Positions 7,251 through 15,778 of a DNA stretch of 41,666 nt are shown here, piece after piece. The translations under genes were made by a program, and so were the position numbers. Each line of letters opens with the position of its first letter. The first letter of the stretch is position 1. The notes beneath the pieces were generated by a model. The model was not told the origin of the DNA and ran no database searches. It saw only the letters and a list, made by a program, of their open reading frames with translations. Source of the stretch: Ruminococcus sp. (GTDB lineage: Bacteria > Bacillota > Clostridia > Oscillospirales > Ruminococcaceae); assembly GCA_017626015.1 (NCBI GenBank), contig JAGAJO010000022.1:1-41666 (forward strand). Reading direction: 5' to 3'.

Positions 7251-8970
7251 TCTATCCTGCGGATCTTCTGCGGATGGTCTCATAAGGCTTGCAGGCTCAC
7301 ATCCATATTTATGCACGCTCGCTGTGTGTCTGCTGCTCAACGCTTTCAGCTTCGGCGCAATATGGAACGTAACTTCAAACGGGCTTTTTGCAGGCTTCTG
7401 CGCCGTATATGCCGCCGCAGCTTACGGAGTATACTGCAAATATAAGTCGGGAGTATACAGAAAAAAACAAGCCGAGCTTCTGGCGGCGATCTACCTTGCC
7501 CTTGATCTTGCTGCGGCAGCGCTGTATTCACGTTCTGAGAACAAGGGTCTGTGGCTTATAGCAGGGGGCTGCGCTGCGGTCATGCTGTTTTACTCCTTTG
7601 CAAAAACTGACAGGTTTCGTATGCAGCTTGACTCGCTTCTGATAATGGGCACAGGATTTTTCATCAAATACGGATACGTGCTTTACACCTCAATTTACAG
7701 CCGGCAGCATGACGTGGGATATTTCGGCGGCGAGGACAGTCACGCAGGCTATATCGATTATCTGCTGAATAATCACAGACTCCCTGATTTTGATGTCAGG
7801 GAGGTCTGGCAGTTCTGTCATCCTCCTCTTCACCATGGGATATGCGCCCTGTGGATATATATATCGGAAAATATTTTCGGCGTTGACTATGACCGTGCGA
7901 GAGAATCCCTCCAGACCCTGACGCTGTTTTATTCCATGTGTATTATCATTACGTCGTATAAGATCTTAAGACATTTCGGACTTAGCGGAAAGGCTCTGTA
8001 CGCTCCTCTGCTGATAATTGCCTTTCACCCTGCGTTTATAATGTTTTCGGGGAGCATAAATAACGACGTTCTTGCGGCTGCGTTTACAATGGGAGCCATA
8101 TACTGTGCGCTTAAGTGGTACGATTCTCCTACTGTAAAAAATATTCTAAAGATCGCTCTGTGCATCGGTCTGGGTATGATGACAAAGCTTTCTGCGGCTG
8201 TTGCGGCAATACCTGTGGCTCTGATTTTTCTTATTGTTTTTATACGGGAATTCAGACGCAGCGGCGGAAAGCTTTTGGGGCAGTTCTGCATATTCGGAGC
8301 TGTATGCGTTCCTCTTGCACTGTGGTTTGAAATAAAAAATTACATTCTTTACAGGGTGCCTGTCACCTATGTTCAGGAAATGGATAAATCAGAGCTTCAA
8401 TATATCGGAGATCAAAGCTTTTTATCCCGTATCACCGACTTTTCCCCAAAGCAGTTTAAAAGCGTTTTCGAGCAGTGGATATGGAACGGCGATCCTCCTC
8501 AGTCATATAACGAATATAATCCGATAATTGCCGCAATGAAAAATTCTCTTTTCGGGGAATATATCAATGAAAGCTCCTTCGGACAGGATAAAATTACCGT
8601 ATTTATATGCACCGTATTTTTCTGGCTGTCAGTTTTGCTGGCGGCGCTGTGTCTGATCCTTGGGGTGATGTCGCTTTTCAGAAGGTGCCGTATGAGCGGG
8701 ATCCACAAGCTGTTTTTTGCTTCGTTTTATATTACCATGATGATAAACTTCTACAAAATGTCGGCGGACTACCCGTTTACCTGTACTATGAATTTCAGAT
8801 ATATTACGCCGACTGTGACCGTATCCGCATTGTTTATGGGGATTTTCATGCAGTCCTTTGAAAAGAGTAAGGGCGGCGTAACGGCAAACAAAGCGATAAC
8901 TGCTCTGAGCCTTGCCTTTGCCGTACTTTCATCGTATATTTTTATGACGGTGTGTATTTGTGTGCAATAG
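7231..8970 (+). CDS. GT39-like integral membrane glycosyltransferase
   Basis: This 579-residue protein has about 11-13 hydrophobic segments. An extracellular loop after the early segments carries [16 protein letters not shown] and [12 protein letters not shown], the acidic and HPP patterns typical of the PMT/ArnT/GT39 fold. These enzymes transfer sugars from polyprenyl phosphate donors outside the membrane. [11 protein letters not shown] and a long C-terminal segment set fit the same superfamily. The ATG (7231) lies inside the preceding gene, behind GGAG. The operon logic is that the FAD enzyme makes or alters a sugar, GtrA moves the lipid-linked form, and this protein uses it. The acceptor is unknown. 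It ends directly at a small palindrome and a strong terminator. Confidence 0.75.
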   Translation: MKLRTSDLSCGSSADGLIRLAGSHPYLCTLAVCLLLNAFSFGAIWNVTSNGLFAGFCAVYAAAAYGVYCKYKSGVYRKKQAELLAAIYLALDLAAAALYSRSENKGLWLIAGGCAAVMLFYSFAKTDRFRMQLDSLLIMGTGFFIKYGYVLYTSIYSRQHDVGYFGGEDSHAGYIDYLLNNHRLPDFDVREVWQFCHPPLHHGICALWIYISENIFGVDYDRARESLQTLTLFYSMCIIITSYKILRHFGLSGKALYAPLLIIAFHPAFIMFSGSINNDVLAAAFTMGAIYCALKWYDSPTVKNILKIALCIGLGMMTKLSAAVAAIPVALIFLIVFIREFRRSGGKLLGQFCIFGAVCVPLALWFEIKNYILYRVPVTYVQEMDKSELQYIGDQSFLSRITDFSPKQFKSVFEQWIWNGDPPQSYNEYNPIIAAMKNSLFGEYINESSFGQDKITVFICTVFFWLSVLLAALCLILGVMSLFRRCRMSGIHKLFFASFYITMMINFYKMSADYPFTCTMNFRYITPTVTVSALFMGIFMQSFEKSKGGVTANKAITALSLAFAVLSSYIFMTVCICVQ

Positions 8971-8988
8971 ACCTCCTAGAAGGTCTAA

Positions 8989-9033
8989 TAAAATAAGACG
9001 AACCGTTCAGATCATCGGTTCGTCTTATTTTTT
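8989..9033. terminator. Bidirectional terminator
   Basis: AAATAAGACGAACCG and CGGTTCGTCTTATTT form a 15-bp stem with A and T tails on both sides. It ends the plus-strand glycan operon and ruvX from the other side. The ruvX stop codon (9012-9014) lies in the loop. A smaller palindrome, TAGACCT-CCTAGA-AGGTCTA (8968-8987), overlaps the upstream stop codon. Confidence 0.85.
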
Positions 9034-9440
9034 CTGCGGTAGTTCAGATAGCTTTCCAGTATCACCGAAGCGGCGACGGTATCCACCACCGCTTTTCTGT
9101 TTTTTCCTCTTACGTTCACATCATTCAGTATCTGATGTGCGGTAACGGTGGTGGAACGCTCGTCCCACATTCTTACGGGACATTCTGCAAGAGTTTCCAG
9201 CATTTTTGCAAAATCCTCGCATTTTTCTGCCCTTATGCCTTTTGTTCCGTTCATATTTATGGGCAGTCCCACTATGATCTCTCCTGCGCCTCTTTCCTTG
9301 CTGATGTCGGCTATCCTTTCTGCCAGACGCTGAGGATCGTGTTCGGTTATAGTTCCCACCGGGGACGCAAGAAGCTCCGAGCTGTCCGAAATTGCCAGAC
9401 CGGTGCGGGCGTCTCCGTAATCAACTGCAAGTATTCTCAT
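9012..9440 (-). CDS. ruvX: RuvX/YqgF Holliday-junction resolvase-like nuclease
   Basis: This RNase H-fold protein of 142 residues is implicated in pre-16S rRNA processing and possibly recombination. Visible motifs are MRILAVDYGDARTGLA with the first catalytic Asp, IIVGLPINMNG, MWDERSTTVTA with the acidic pair, and VVDTVAASVILESYL with the last Asp. I chose ATG 9438-9440 because GGAGG lies seven to eight bases upstream. A longer version from a TTG would include that ribosome site in the coding region. It lies 58 bases downstream of hisC on the same strand and probably shares its transcript. Confidence 0.92.
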   Translation of the reverse strand: MRILAVDYGDARTGLAISDSSELLASPVGTITEHDPQRLAERIADISKERGAGEIIVGLPINMNGTKGIRAEKCEDFAKMLETLAECPVRMWDERSTTVTAHQILNDVNVRGKNRKAVVDTVAASVILESYLNYRRKNKTNR

Positions 9441-9498
9441 TTTATTTCCTCCGGACAATGTTTTGCTTTTATCAAGTTCATCAGTTTAAGCGTGGTCT

Positions 9499-10572
9499 TC
9501 ATTTAACGCTCTCAAAAAATTTCTCCAAAGCCTTGTAAAGAACCGACATTTCATCGTCCGTTCCCACGGTTATACGCAGGAAGCCGTCTATTCTCGGTTT
9601 ATTGAAGTATCTTATGAAAACGCCGTTTTCACGGACAAACTCAAAAATAGCCTTTGCGGAGTATTCCGGGTGGGACGCAAAAAGGAAATTCGTATCGCTG
9701 TTAAGGACAGTAAAGCCCATTTTCCGAAGTATCTTCTTTCCTTCGTCCCTTGTGTTTTTTATCCTGTCTATGGTTTCGGCAAAATATTTCTCGTCAGACA
9801 GGCTTGCAGCGGCGGTCTCAATAGCAAGCTGATCCAGCGGATATGAGTTGTAGGAATCTTTTACTGCCTGCATATATGAGATAAGCTCGGGGTCGGCAAA
9901 CGCCATTCCGATCCTCATTCCCGCCAGTGAGCGGGACTTTGAAAAGGTCTGGGTAACTACAAGATTTTTATATTTTTCAATGAGTCCCACGCTGCTGAAA
10001 CCGTCGGGAGCAAAGTCTATATAGGCTTCGTCGATAATAACGACACAGTCCTGATTGTGTTCGAGCAGATCGATAACGATATCCAGCGGCTTTCCAATGC
10101 TTGTGGGAGCGTTGGGGTTGGGTATGACCACACCGCCGTTCTCTTCGTAATAATCCTTGGTATCTATTTCAAAATCGGAGTTTACAGGTTTGGTTTCGTA
10201 GGGTATCTTCAGCACCTCGCACCAGACAGGGTAGAAGGAATATGTAACGTCCGGGAAAAATACAGGCTTGTCAGAGTTAAAAAAAGCACGGAAAGCCGCA
10301 GCCAGCACATCGTCCGAGCCGTTGCCGCAGAAAACATTTTCTTCCCTGACGCCGTATCTGCGTGCAAGAGCTTTTTTCAGCGGGACTGCATCTGCGCTTG
10401 GATATTTCCTGAGATCTGCTGCATTCTTATCCCTTAAGATCTTTTCCACCATAGGCGACGGCGGATAAGGGTTCTCGTTGGCGTTTAGCTTTATTATCCT
10501 GCTGTTTTCAGGCTGTTCGCCGGCAACGTATGGGGTGATATTTATAAGATTTTTTTTCCAGAGCTGTGACAT
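9499..10572 (-). CDS. hisC: Histidinol-phosphate aminotransferase
   Basis: This 357-residue fold-type I PLP enzyme converts imidazole acetol phosphate and glutamate to histidinol phosphate in histidine synthesis. Motifs are LNANENPYPPSP near the N-terminus, FCGNGSDDVLAAAF, VIPNPNAPTS, the VVIIDEAYIDF strand, the PLP lysine in TFSKSRSLAGMRIG, and FLRITVG near the end. Length is normal for the family. No other his genes are nearby, so it is an orphan copy. Related aminotransferases acting on aromatic amino acids are possible, but the motif set favours HisC. It has a consensus promoter and a ribosome site (GAAAGGA). Confidence 0.88.
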   Translation of the reverse strand: MSQLWKKNLINITPYVAGEQPENSRIIKLNANENPYPPSPMVEKILRDKNAADLRKYPSADAVPLKKALARRYGVREENVFCGNGSDDVLAAAFRAFFNSDKPVFFPDVTYSFYPVWCEVLKIPYETKPVNSDFEIDTKDYYEENGGVVIPNPNAPTSIGKPLDIVIDLLEHNQDCVVIIDEAYIDFAPDGFSSVGLIEKYKNLVVTQTFSKSRSLAGMRIGMAFADPELISYMQAVKDSYNSYPLDQLAIETAAASLSDEKYFAETIDRIKNTRDEGKKILRKMGFTVLNSDTNFLFASHPEYSAKAIFEFVRENGVFIRYFNKPRIDGFLRITVGTDDEMSVLYKALEKFFESVK

Positions 10573-10631
10573 AAAAAACGTCCTTTCAATGATTTATCAC
10601 GGTAAATTGATAGCATATTATCACAACAAGA

Positions 10632-10660
10632 AGTATAACACATAACGCAGTGCTTGTCAA
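10632..10660 (-). promoter_or_regulatory. Promoter of hisC-ruvX
   Basis: Minus strand: TTGACA (10660-10655), 17 bases, TATACT (10637-10632). The leader of about 50-60 bases to the hisC ATG shows no attenuator. Confidence 0.75.
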
Positions 10661-10735
10661 TAGTCCGAAAAGTGCGCTCACGTAGATCAATTTTGACGAT
10701 TAAATTTTTTAATTATAACAAAACCTTATACTTTT

Positions 10736-10870
10736 ATCCGTAATGCAGAAGCCTGAGTTGTCCTTTTCCCACCGCACGGAGTGGAAAGGACAATAGCTAT
10801 ATACAAAGCTTTTGCTTGGCATTTGGAAAAGTGATCACCGTGAGGTGTGGTGCGTTCGGATTTGTTTTTT
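10736..10870 (+). ncRNA. Candidate free-standing small RNA with closed multi-branch fold
   Basis: About 126 nt fold into a closed structure. The outer helix pairs ATCCG-T-AATGC (10736-10746) with GCGTTCGGAT (10852-10861), with one bulge. Inside are TTGTCCTTT / AAAGGACAA (10758-10766 / 10785-10793), continued by CCAC / GTGG. Next come a short AAGC-TTTT-GCTT stem near 10807-10818 and CACC-GTGA-GGTG (10836-10847), a GNRA tetraloop. A T tract (10861-10870) follows the outer helix directly. TATACT (10727-10732) could serve as its -10 box, without a clear -35. No plus-strand gene lies downstream, so it is not an obvious riboswitch. I could not match it to 6S, SRP, RNase P or tmRNA. Confidence 0.5.
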
Positions 10871-10906
10871 ATATTTTATCACATTATATTGCCTTTGTCA
10901 ATTATA

Positions 10907-10944
10907 AATGCAATACCGCACAGGCGCTGTACGGTATTGCATTT
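10907..10944 (-). terminator. Terminator of the exporter operon
   Basis: AATGCAATACCG and CGGTATTGCATT form a 12-bp perfect stem six bases after the minus-strand stop codon at 10950. The minus-strand tail is T/A-rich. Confidence 0.75.
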
Positions 10945-10949
10945 TAAGT

Positions 10950-13409
10950 TTATTTATCAGATTTTTTTGCTTCGACGCCGTCGGTAGTATATATAAATTT
11001 CACGCTTCCCTCTGCGCCGTCCGCAATACCTGAGAAGTTGTTATAGTCTCTTGCAGCCTGCGTTACAGCCTTTAAGCTGTCCATGATCTCGGCTGCGTCG
11101 CCGTCAAGGAGATCGGTAAGCTTTTTAACGCCTTCATCATTGAACTTATTCATTCCTTCGTTTAATTCCTTTGAACCGTCAAGCAGCTTTTCTATGCCCT
11201 TTGAAAGATCGTTTCCACCGTCTTTAAGAGCTTTTATACCGTCGTAAAGCTCCTTGCTGCCGTCCTTAAGCTTTGCTGCGCCGTCCTTTAGCTGAATGCT
11301 GGAGCTGTAAAGTGTTCCCATTCCGCTGTACAACTGAGAACCTCCGTCAGAAAGCTTTGAAAGTCCGCTGTCAAGGGAATCTGCGCCGTTTGCGACCTGA
11401 GAAATGCCTTCGTCGAGAGAATCAAGTCCGCTGATAAGCGTACCGGAGCCGTTTGAAAGCTTGCTTATACCTCCGTCAAGCTGTTTTGCTCCGCTGTCTA
11501 CCTGTTTAGCGCCTGCGCTGAGCTGTACGCTGGAGGTCGAAAGCTCCTTCGCACCTGCGGCCAGAGTTTTTCCTCCCTCATTGAGAGTTGCCAGTCCTGT
11601 GCTGAGCTGCTGCGCTCCGGCAGTAAGGGCAGGCATTCCGGACTTGGCGTCTGAAAGCTGTGCAAAGCCTGCGGTAAGCTGTGCAGAGCCGTCGCTGAGC
11701 TGTGCTGCCCCGCTGCTGAGAGCCGCTGCACCGTCCTTAAGTCCGCCGTTTCCTGCTGTCAGAGATCCTTTTATCTGCTGCTGCCCTCCTATGGACTGCT
11801 GAAGCGCACCGATCATCTGTTCCAACTGCGCACGCTGGGCTTCGTCCTGAGTGTTTGCATACATTGTCTGAAGTCCGGCAAGTACCTGACTGTCCGCATA
11901 GATCGTAGAATCCAGTGCAGCGGCAGCAGTGTCCATTCCTGCACTGAGAGTATCCGCTCCCGTTTTAAGGCTGTCAGCTCCGGTTTTTATTGAAGCCGCA
12001 CCTTCTGAAAGCTGTCCTACCGCCTCCTCTGCTTTCTTGATCCCTGCAAGAAGATCGTCCGCTCCCTTTTTAGAAGCTGCAAGTCCGCCTGAAAGCTCTT
12101 TTGCGCCGCTGTTGAGGGTGCTTGCTCCTGCGGAAAGCTTTGCAGATCCGTCCGAGAGCGATTTTGTACCTGATGTAAGAGCGCTGCTGCCGTCTGTAAG
12201 CTCGCCCAGTCCCGATTTAAGGCTGCCCGCACCGTTTACCAGCTGTCCCGAACCGTCCTTTACCGTTGAAATACCGCTTTTAAGCTGAGAAGAACCTTTT
12301 TTGGCGTCGTTTATGCCGTCGGTAAGTGTTTTGGTGGAGTCGTATATAGTCTTGGCGCCTTCGGAGAGCTTGGAGGTCCCGTCTGCAAGCTCCGCCGCAC
12401 CGCTGTTTAATTCTCCTGCTCCGCTGTACAGCTTTTCTACGCCGTCTATCATTGAATCAGCTCCGTCCGAAAGCTCTCCGACGCCGCTGTAAAGGGAAGC
12501 CGTACCGTCGCAAAGCTCCTCCGCAGCCGATTTCAGTTCGTCTATTTTTTCCTTAAGCTCGTCGATCGTTTCGTCGCCGTCAAAGTCAACGCCGGCAAAT
12601 ATATCGGAGGTTGCTGCGGTCACGGAGGTCGTTGTCTCAAAGTTCTTGACGTCGGCGGTGATCTCCACATAGTCGGGTATATTAAGATTCTGTAAAGATT
12701 CTATATCCGTTTTATCCAGTCCAAGGCTTTCCTTAAGTCCGGGAGCTGCAATGCCCATTACTATAAGCTTGTCGCCGTCGGAGATTACCTTACCGTTGGT
12801 GACCTCTACATTCGAGAATTTCTCGCTGTCAAGCAATGTTCCGCTTACCATTACAAAAGGTACGAACACCTCAACGTCCTTTCCGTTGATCTTCTTGGTG
12901 ACCTTCTGACTGTTTTGGTATGAATAGCGTATGGAAACCTTGCCGCTTTTTCCTGCGATCTCCTTTGCGGACATTTCCTTGCCGTCCAGATAGTAGGATA
13001 TCTTAACGTCCACAGGCGGCTGTTTGGAGGAGTTTCCCCGGTAGTAGATATCCTTCCCTCCGCTCTGCCAGTTAAGCGAACTTCCGCTCTGAGTGCAGAC
13101 CTCGTCGCCCTTTACATTATATATGTCCGTAAGCTCCGAAGCGTCGGCAATGGAAGCCTCCGATCCGAAATTTTTGAGCCAGTCGCTTACAATGACATCC
13201 TTTATCTGTGAGTCTGCATCATAAAGTACGTATACTGTCTCGTCCTTGACTGCCTTTGCGGAGTCGGATCTCTCTTCATTGGCTGAGACTGTTTCTGTGT
13301 CAGGTACGGCTTCCGGAGTCTTATCATCTGTGACTGCATAGGCTCCGGTAGCGCCTGCGCAAAGCATTATTGCCAGTACGGCAGCTATTATTTTCTTTGT
13401 GTTTTTCAT
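10950..13409 (-). CDS. Secreted heptad-repeat protein, YhgE/Pip-like, partner of MMPL exporter
   Basis: This 819-residue protein has a Sec signal (1-26, ending AGATGAYA), then a beta-rich region (about 50-270). From about 285 to 760 it is an extremely repetitive helix-forming stretch of L-x-x-G-A/S-x-x units (for example LSAGASTLNSGAKELSGG). This resembles the extracellular region of YhgE/Pip proteins and of other MMPL-associated proteins. No C-terminal membrane anchor is present, unlike full YhgE. It lies 15 bases after the MMPL gene, so it is probably a long rod working outside the membrane with that transporter. Long opposite-strand frames here come only from the biased repeat codons. The exact role is unknown. 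Confidence 0.75.
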   Translation of the reverse strand: MKNTKKIIAAVLAIMLCAGATGAYAVTDDKTPEAVPDTETVSANEERSDSAKAVKDETVYVLYDADSQIKDVIVSDWLKNFGSEASIADASELTDIYNVKGDEVCTQSGSSLNWQSGGKDIYYRGNSSKQPPVDVKISYYLDGKEMSAKEIAGKSGKVSIRYSYQNSQKVTKKINGKDVEVFVPFVMVSGTLLDSEKFSNVEVTNGKVISDGDKLIVMGIAAPGLKESLGLDKTDIESLQNLNIPDYVEITADVKNFETTTSVTAATSDIFAGVDFDGDETIDELKEKIDELKSAAEELCDGTASLYSGVGELSDGADSMIDGVEKLYSGAGELNSGAAELADGTSKLSEGAKTIYDSTKTLTDGINDAKKGSSQLKSGISTVKDGSGQLVNGAGSLKSGLGELTDGSSALTSGTKSLSDGSAKLSAGASTLNSGAKELSGGLAASKKGADDLLAGIKKAEEAVGQLSEGAASIKTGADSLKTGADTLSAGMDTAAAALDSTIYADSQVLAGLQTMYANTQDEAQRAQLEQMIGALQQSIGGQQQIKGSLTAGNGGLKDGAAALSSGAAQLSDGSAQLTAGFAQLSDAKSGMPALTAGAQQLSTGLATLNEGGKTLAAGAKELSTSSVQLSAGAKQVDSGAKQLDGGISKLSNGSGTLISGLDSLDEGISQVANGADSLDSGLSKLSDGGSQLYSGMGTLYSSSIQLKDGAAKLKDGSKELYDGIKALKDGGNDLSKGIEKLLDGSKELNEGMNKFNDEGVKKLTDLLDGDAAEIMDSLKAVTQAARDYNNFSGIADGAEGSVKFIYTTDGVEAKKSDK

Positions 13410-13424
13410 TGTGATTACCTCCGT

Positions 13425-15548
13425 TTATTTCACTGAAGCTTCTTGTTTATCCGCTGAAAGATCCCTTATCGGAATTTTGTAAAGCTTTGGTTTCATACCT
13501 ATTGTTGTATTGATGATGACCCTGTCGAAAAGCAGAAGCATAGACGGCAGAGCGCATATTACCGTTATCATGCTTATAACGGCGCCTCTGGACATGAGCG
13601 TACAGAGCTGTGAGATCATATCTATGCTGGAGTACATTCCTACGCCGAAGGTTGAAGCGAAAAATCCCAGCGCACTTACCATTATGGATTTCATTGAGGT
13701 CGTGAGAGCGATCGTTACCGCTTCCTTTTTGTTTTTGCCCGCTGTACGCTCCGTCTTGTATCTTGTTGTCATAAGGATAGCATAGTCCACTGTAGCTCCC
13801 AGCTGGATCGTTCCTATAACGACGGATGCGATAAACGGTATGGTGGTTTTTGTGTAGAAGGGAAGTCCCATATTTACGGTTATCGCAAATTCGATGACAG
13901 CCACAAGTATTACAGGCAGTGTCACGGAACGCAGAGCAACCAGGATTATTATGAATATTGCTGCTATGGAAACCACGTTTACGACCTTGAAATCATGATC
14001 TGTAATAGCTATCAGATCCTTGGTGGCTGCTGCCTCGCCGATGATCATTCCCTTGGGATCGTATTTCTTTATGATCGCCGCTATTTCGTCGACCTGAGAG
14101 TTTACCTCCTCTGAGGCTACCTTGAATTCCGAGCCTGCCAGCATCATCTGCCAGTCTCCGGACTTAAGTATATCGTTCACTGAATCTGGAATGATCTCCC
14201 TTGGTATCGAAGGTCCTATTGCCGAATCGAGTCCCATTGCGAACTTAACTCCGTCAAGCTCCTCGATCTCAGATATCATAGCGCTGACCTCCTTTGGAGT
14301 GAGGTCGGAATCGCACATAATTATGTGCGTGGTCGCCATATCGTATTCTTCCTCAAGCTTGGAGTTTGCAATAACGCTGTTAAGATCCTTTGGAAGGGTA
14401 TTTGAAAGATCGTAGTAAACGTCTGTCTTGATCTGTCCGTATATTGCAGGAGCGAGCAGCACAATAAATACGATTATAAAAGCCGCATGATGTCTGACTA
14501 TAAAAGCCGCCGCTTTGTCAAGGGAAGGTATCACGTCACGGTGAATGGTTTTGGCTATCGCTTTGTCAAATATGAGTATCATCGAAGGCAATACGGTAAT
14601 ACAGCATATAACGCCGATCACGACGCCCTTTGCCATAACGATCCCCATGTCAAGTCCCAGAGTATACGACATGAAGCAAAGCGCCAGAAAACCTGCGACT
14701 GTTGTTATCGAGCTTGAAACAACTGACGATACCGTTGCGGATATCGCCGCAGCCATTGCCGCTTTGTTGTCCTCGGGATAAAGCTCCTTATGCTCTTTGT
14801 AGCTGTGCCACAGGAAAATAGAATAGTCGATAGTTACCGCCAGCTGCAGGACTGCCGTCAGTGCCTGTGTTATAAATGAGATCTCTCCCATGAAGATATT
14901 GGTGCCTAAATTATAAAGTATTGCCATTCCCACGCTTAACATGAAAAATACAGGTATCAGGAATGAATCCATTGTCACCGCAAGAATGATGCTTGTGAGA
15001 ATGACTGCGATAACAACGTACATCGTCGTTTCCTTTACAGTCAGATCCTTGATGTCCTTTACGACGGAGGTCATGCCGCTTACAAAGCACTGCTTGCCTG
15101 CTATCTTCCGGATATCGCCGACTGCGTTAAGAGACTCGTCCGCCGAGGTCGCACGGTCGAAGAATACAGCCATTACCGTGGAATCTTCGGCGTTGAAGAA
15201 ATCATAGATCTTATCCGGAAGGACCTCCTTGGGGATCGTTATATCGGCAACGCTGTCATACCACAGAACGTCGCACACATGATCCACAGCCTCGATCTTT
15301 TCCTTCAGCTTTATGACCTCTTTATCCTCCATGCCCTCCAATATAACAAAGGAAAATCCGCCCTTGCCGAATTCCTCCAGCATAATGTCCTGACCCTTCA
15401 TGGTATCTATGTCTTTTGGAAGGTAGGAGAGAATGTCGTAATTTATCCTTGTTTTTACCATTCCGATTGCGGAGGGGATCAGAAGAAGAATACTCAGGAT
15501 CACGATAGGTATTCTTAATTTCACAACTCCCCGTGAAAATTTGTCCAT
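13425..15548 (-). CDS. MMPL/RND family transporter
   Basis: This 707-residue integral membrane protein has two homologous halves. Each has one N-terminal helix, a large outer domain and a bundle of about five helices. The half-signatures VTIDYSIFLWHSYKEHKE (about residue 240) and ATVDYAILMTTRYKTER (about 590) contain the conserved D-Y of MMPL/SSD proteins used in proton coupling. Members export lipids, drugs or hydrophobic compounds. It is the first gene of a two-gene operon with the repeat protein. The ATG (15548) follows AGGACTG. Expression is probably repressed by the divergent TetR protein through operators over the promoter. The substrate is unknown; lipid-like or toxic amphiphiles are typical. 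Confidence 0.88.
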   Translation of the reverse strand: MDKFSRGVVKLRIPIVILSILLLIPSAIGMVKTRINYDILSYLPKDIDTMKGQDIMLEEFGKGGFSFVILEGMEDKEVIKLKEKIEAVDHVCDVLWYDSVADITIPKEVLPDKIYDFFNAEDSTVMAVFFDRATSADESLNAVGDIRKIAGKQCFVSGMTSVVKDIKDLTVKETTMYVVIAVILTSIILAVTMDSFLIPVFFMLSVGMAILYNLGTNIFMGEISFITQALTAVLQLAVTIDYSIFLWHSYKEHKELYPEDNKAAMAAAISATVSSVVSSSITTVAGFLALCFMSYTLGLDMGIVMAKGVVIGVICCITVLPSMILIFDKAIAKTIHRDVIPSLDKAAAFIVRHHAAFIIVFIVLLAPAIYGQIKTDVYYDLSNTLPKDLNSVIANSKLEEEYDMATTHIIMCDSDLTPKEVSAMISEIEELDGVKFAMGLDSAIGPSIPREIIPDSVNDILKSGDWQMMLAGSEFKVASEEVNSQVDEIAAIIKKYDPKGMIIGEAAATKDLIAITDHDFKVVNVVSIAAIFIIILVALRSVTLPVILVAVIEFAITVNMGLPFYTKTTIPFIASVVIGTIQLGATVDYAILMTTRYKTERTAGKNKKEAVTIALTTSMKSIMVSALGFFASTFGVGMYSSIDMISQLCTLMSRGAVISMITVICALPSMLLLFDRVIINTTIGMKPKLYKIPIRDLSADKQEASVK

Positions 15549-15570
15549 TCGTTTCAGTCCTTTCTGTGAA

Positions 15571-15585
15571 ATGACTCTTAGTCAT
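15571..15585. promoter_or_regulatory. TetR operator 1
   Basis: ATGAC-TCTTA-GTCAT, one of four palindromes of the form ATGAC-N5-GTCAT between the divergent genes. It lies just downstream of the expected exporter start site (about 15595 on the minus strand), a repressing position. Confidence 0.7.
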
Positions 15586-15601
15586 TTTCTTTACAATATG
15601 C

Positions 15602-15630
15602 ATTATAGCTCAAAAATGACCATTAGTCAA
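15602..15630 (-). promoter_or_regulatory. Exporter operon promoter overlapped by operator 2
   Basis: Minus strand TTGACT (15630-15625), 17 bases, TATAAT (15607-15602). The second palindrome, ATGAC-CATTA-GTCAA (15616-15630), covers the -35 box, so a bound repressor would block polymerase. Confidence 0.75.
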
Positions 15631-15648
15631 TATCTTTTCCAAAGAAAA

Positions 15649-15663
15649 ATGACCGTTGGTCAT
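15649..15663. promoter_or_regulatory. TetR operator 3
   Basis: ATGAC-CGTTG-GTCAT. It is centred 33 bases from operator 2, about three helical turns. Spacing from operator 1 to 2 is 45 and from 3 to 4 is 53. Confidence 0.68.
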
Positions 15664-15701
15664 ATTTTTGTATAGCTGCACAATTTAAGCAATAAAAAAT
15701 T

Positions 15702-15716
15702 ATGACTATTGGTCAT
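15702..15716. promoter_or_regulatory. TetR operator 4
   Basis: ATGAC-TATTG-GTCAT, ending ten bases before the -35 box of the tetR promoter, which suggests autoregulation. Confidence 0.68.
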
Positions 15717-15726
15717 TTTTACATTA

Positions 15727-15755
15727 TTGACAGAGAAAAAAAAGTATTATATAAT
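15727..15755 (+). promoter_or_regulatory. Promoter of the TetR gene
   Basis: TTGACA (15727-15732), 17 bases, TATAAT (15750-15755): a full consensus promoter facing the regulator. Confidence 0.8.
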
Positions 15756-15778
15756 AGAATTATAAAAAAGGGGAAGTG

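Noticed and set aside
10736-10870. 6S or SRP RNA
   Set aside because: The length and branched layout do not fit the long single-bubble hairpin of 6S RNA, and the SRP core loop motif is absent.
11404-12492. Several plus-strand Ser/Pro/Ala-rich frames
   Set aside because: They are mirror frames of the repetitive codons of the 819-residue gene on the other strand and lack ribosome sites.
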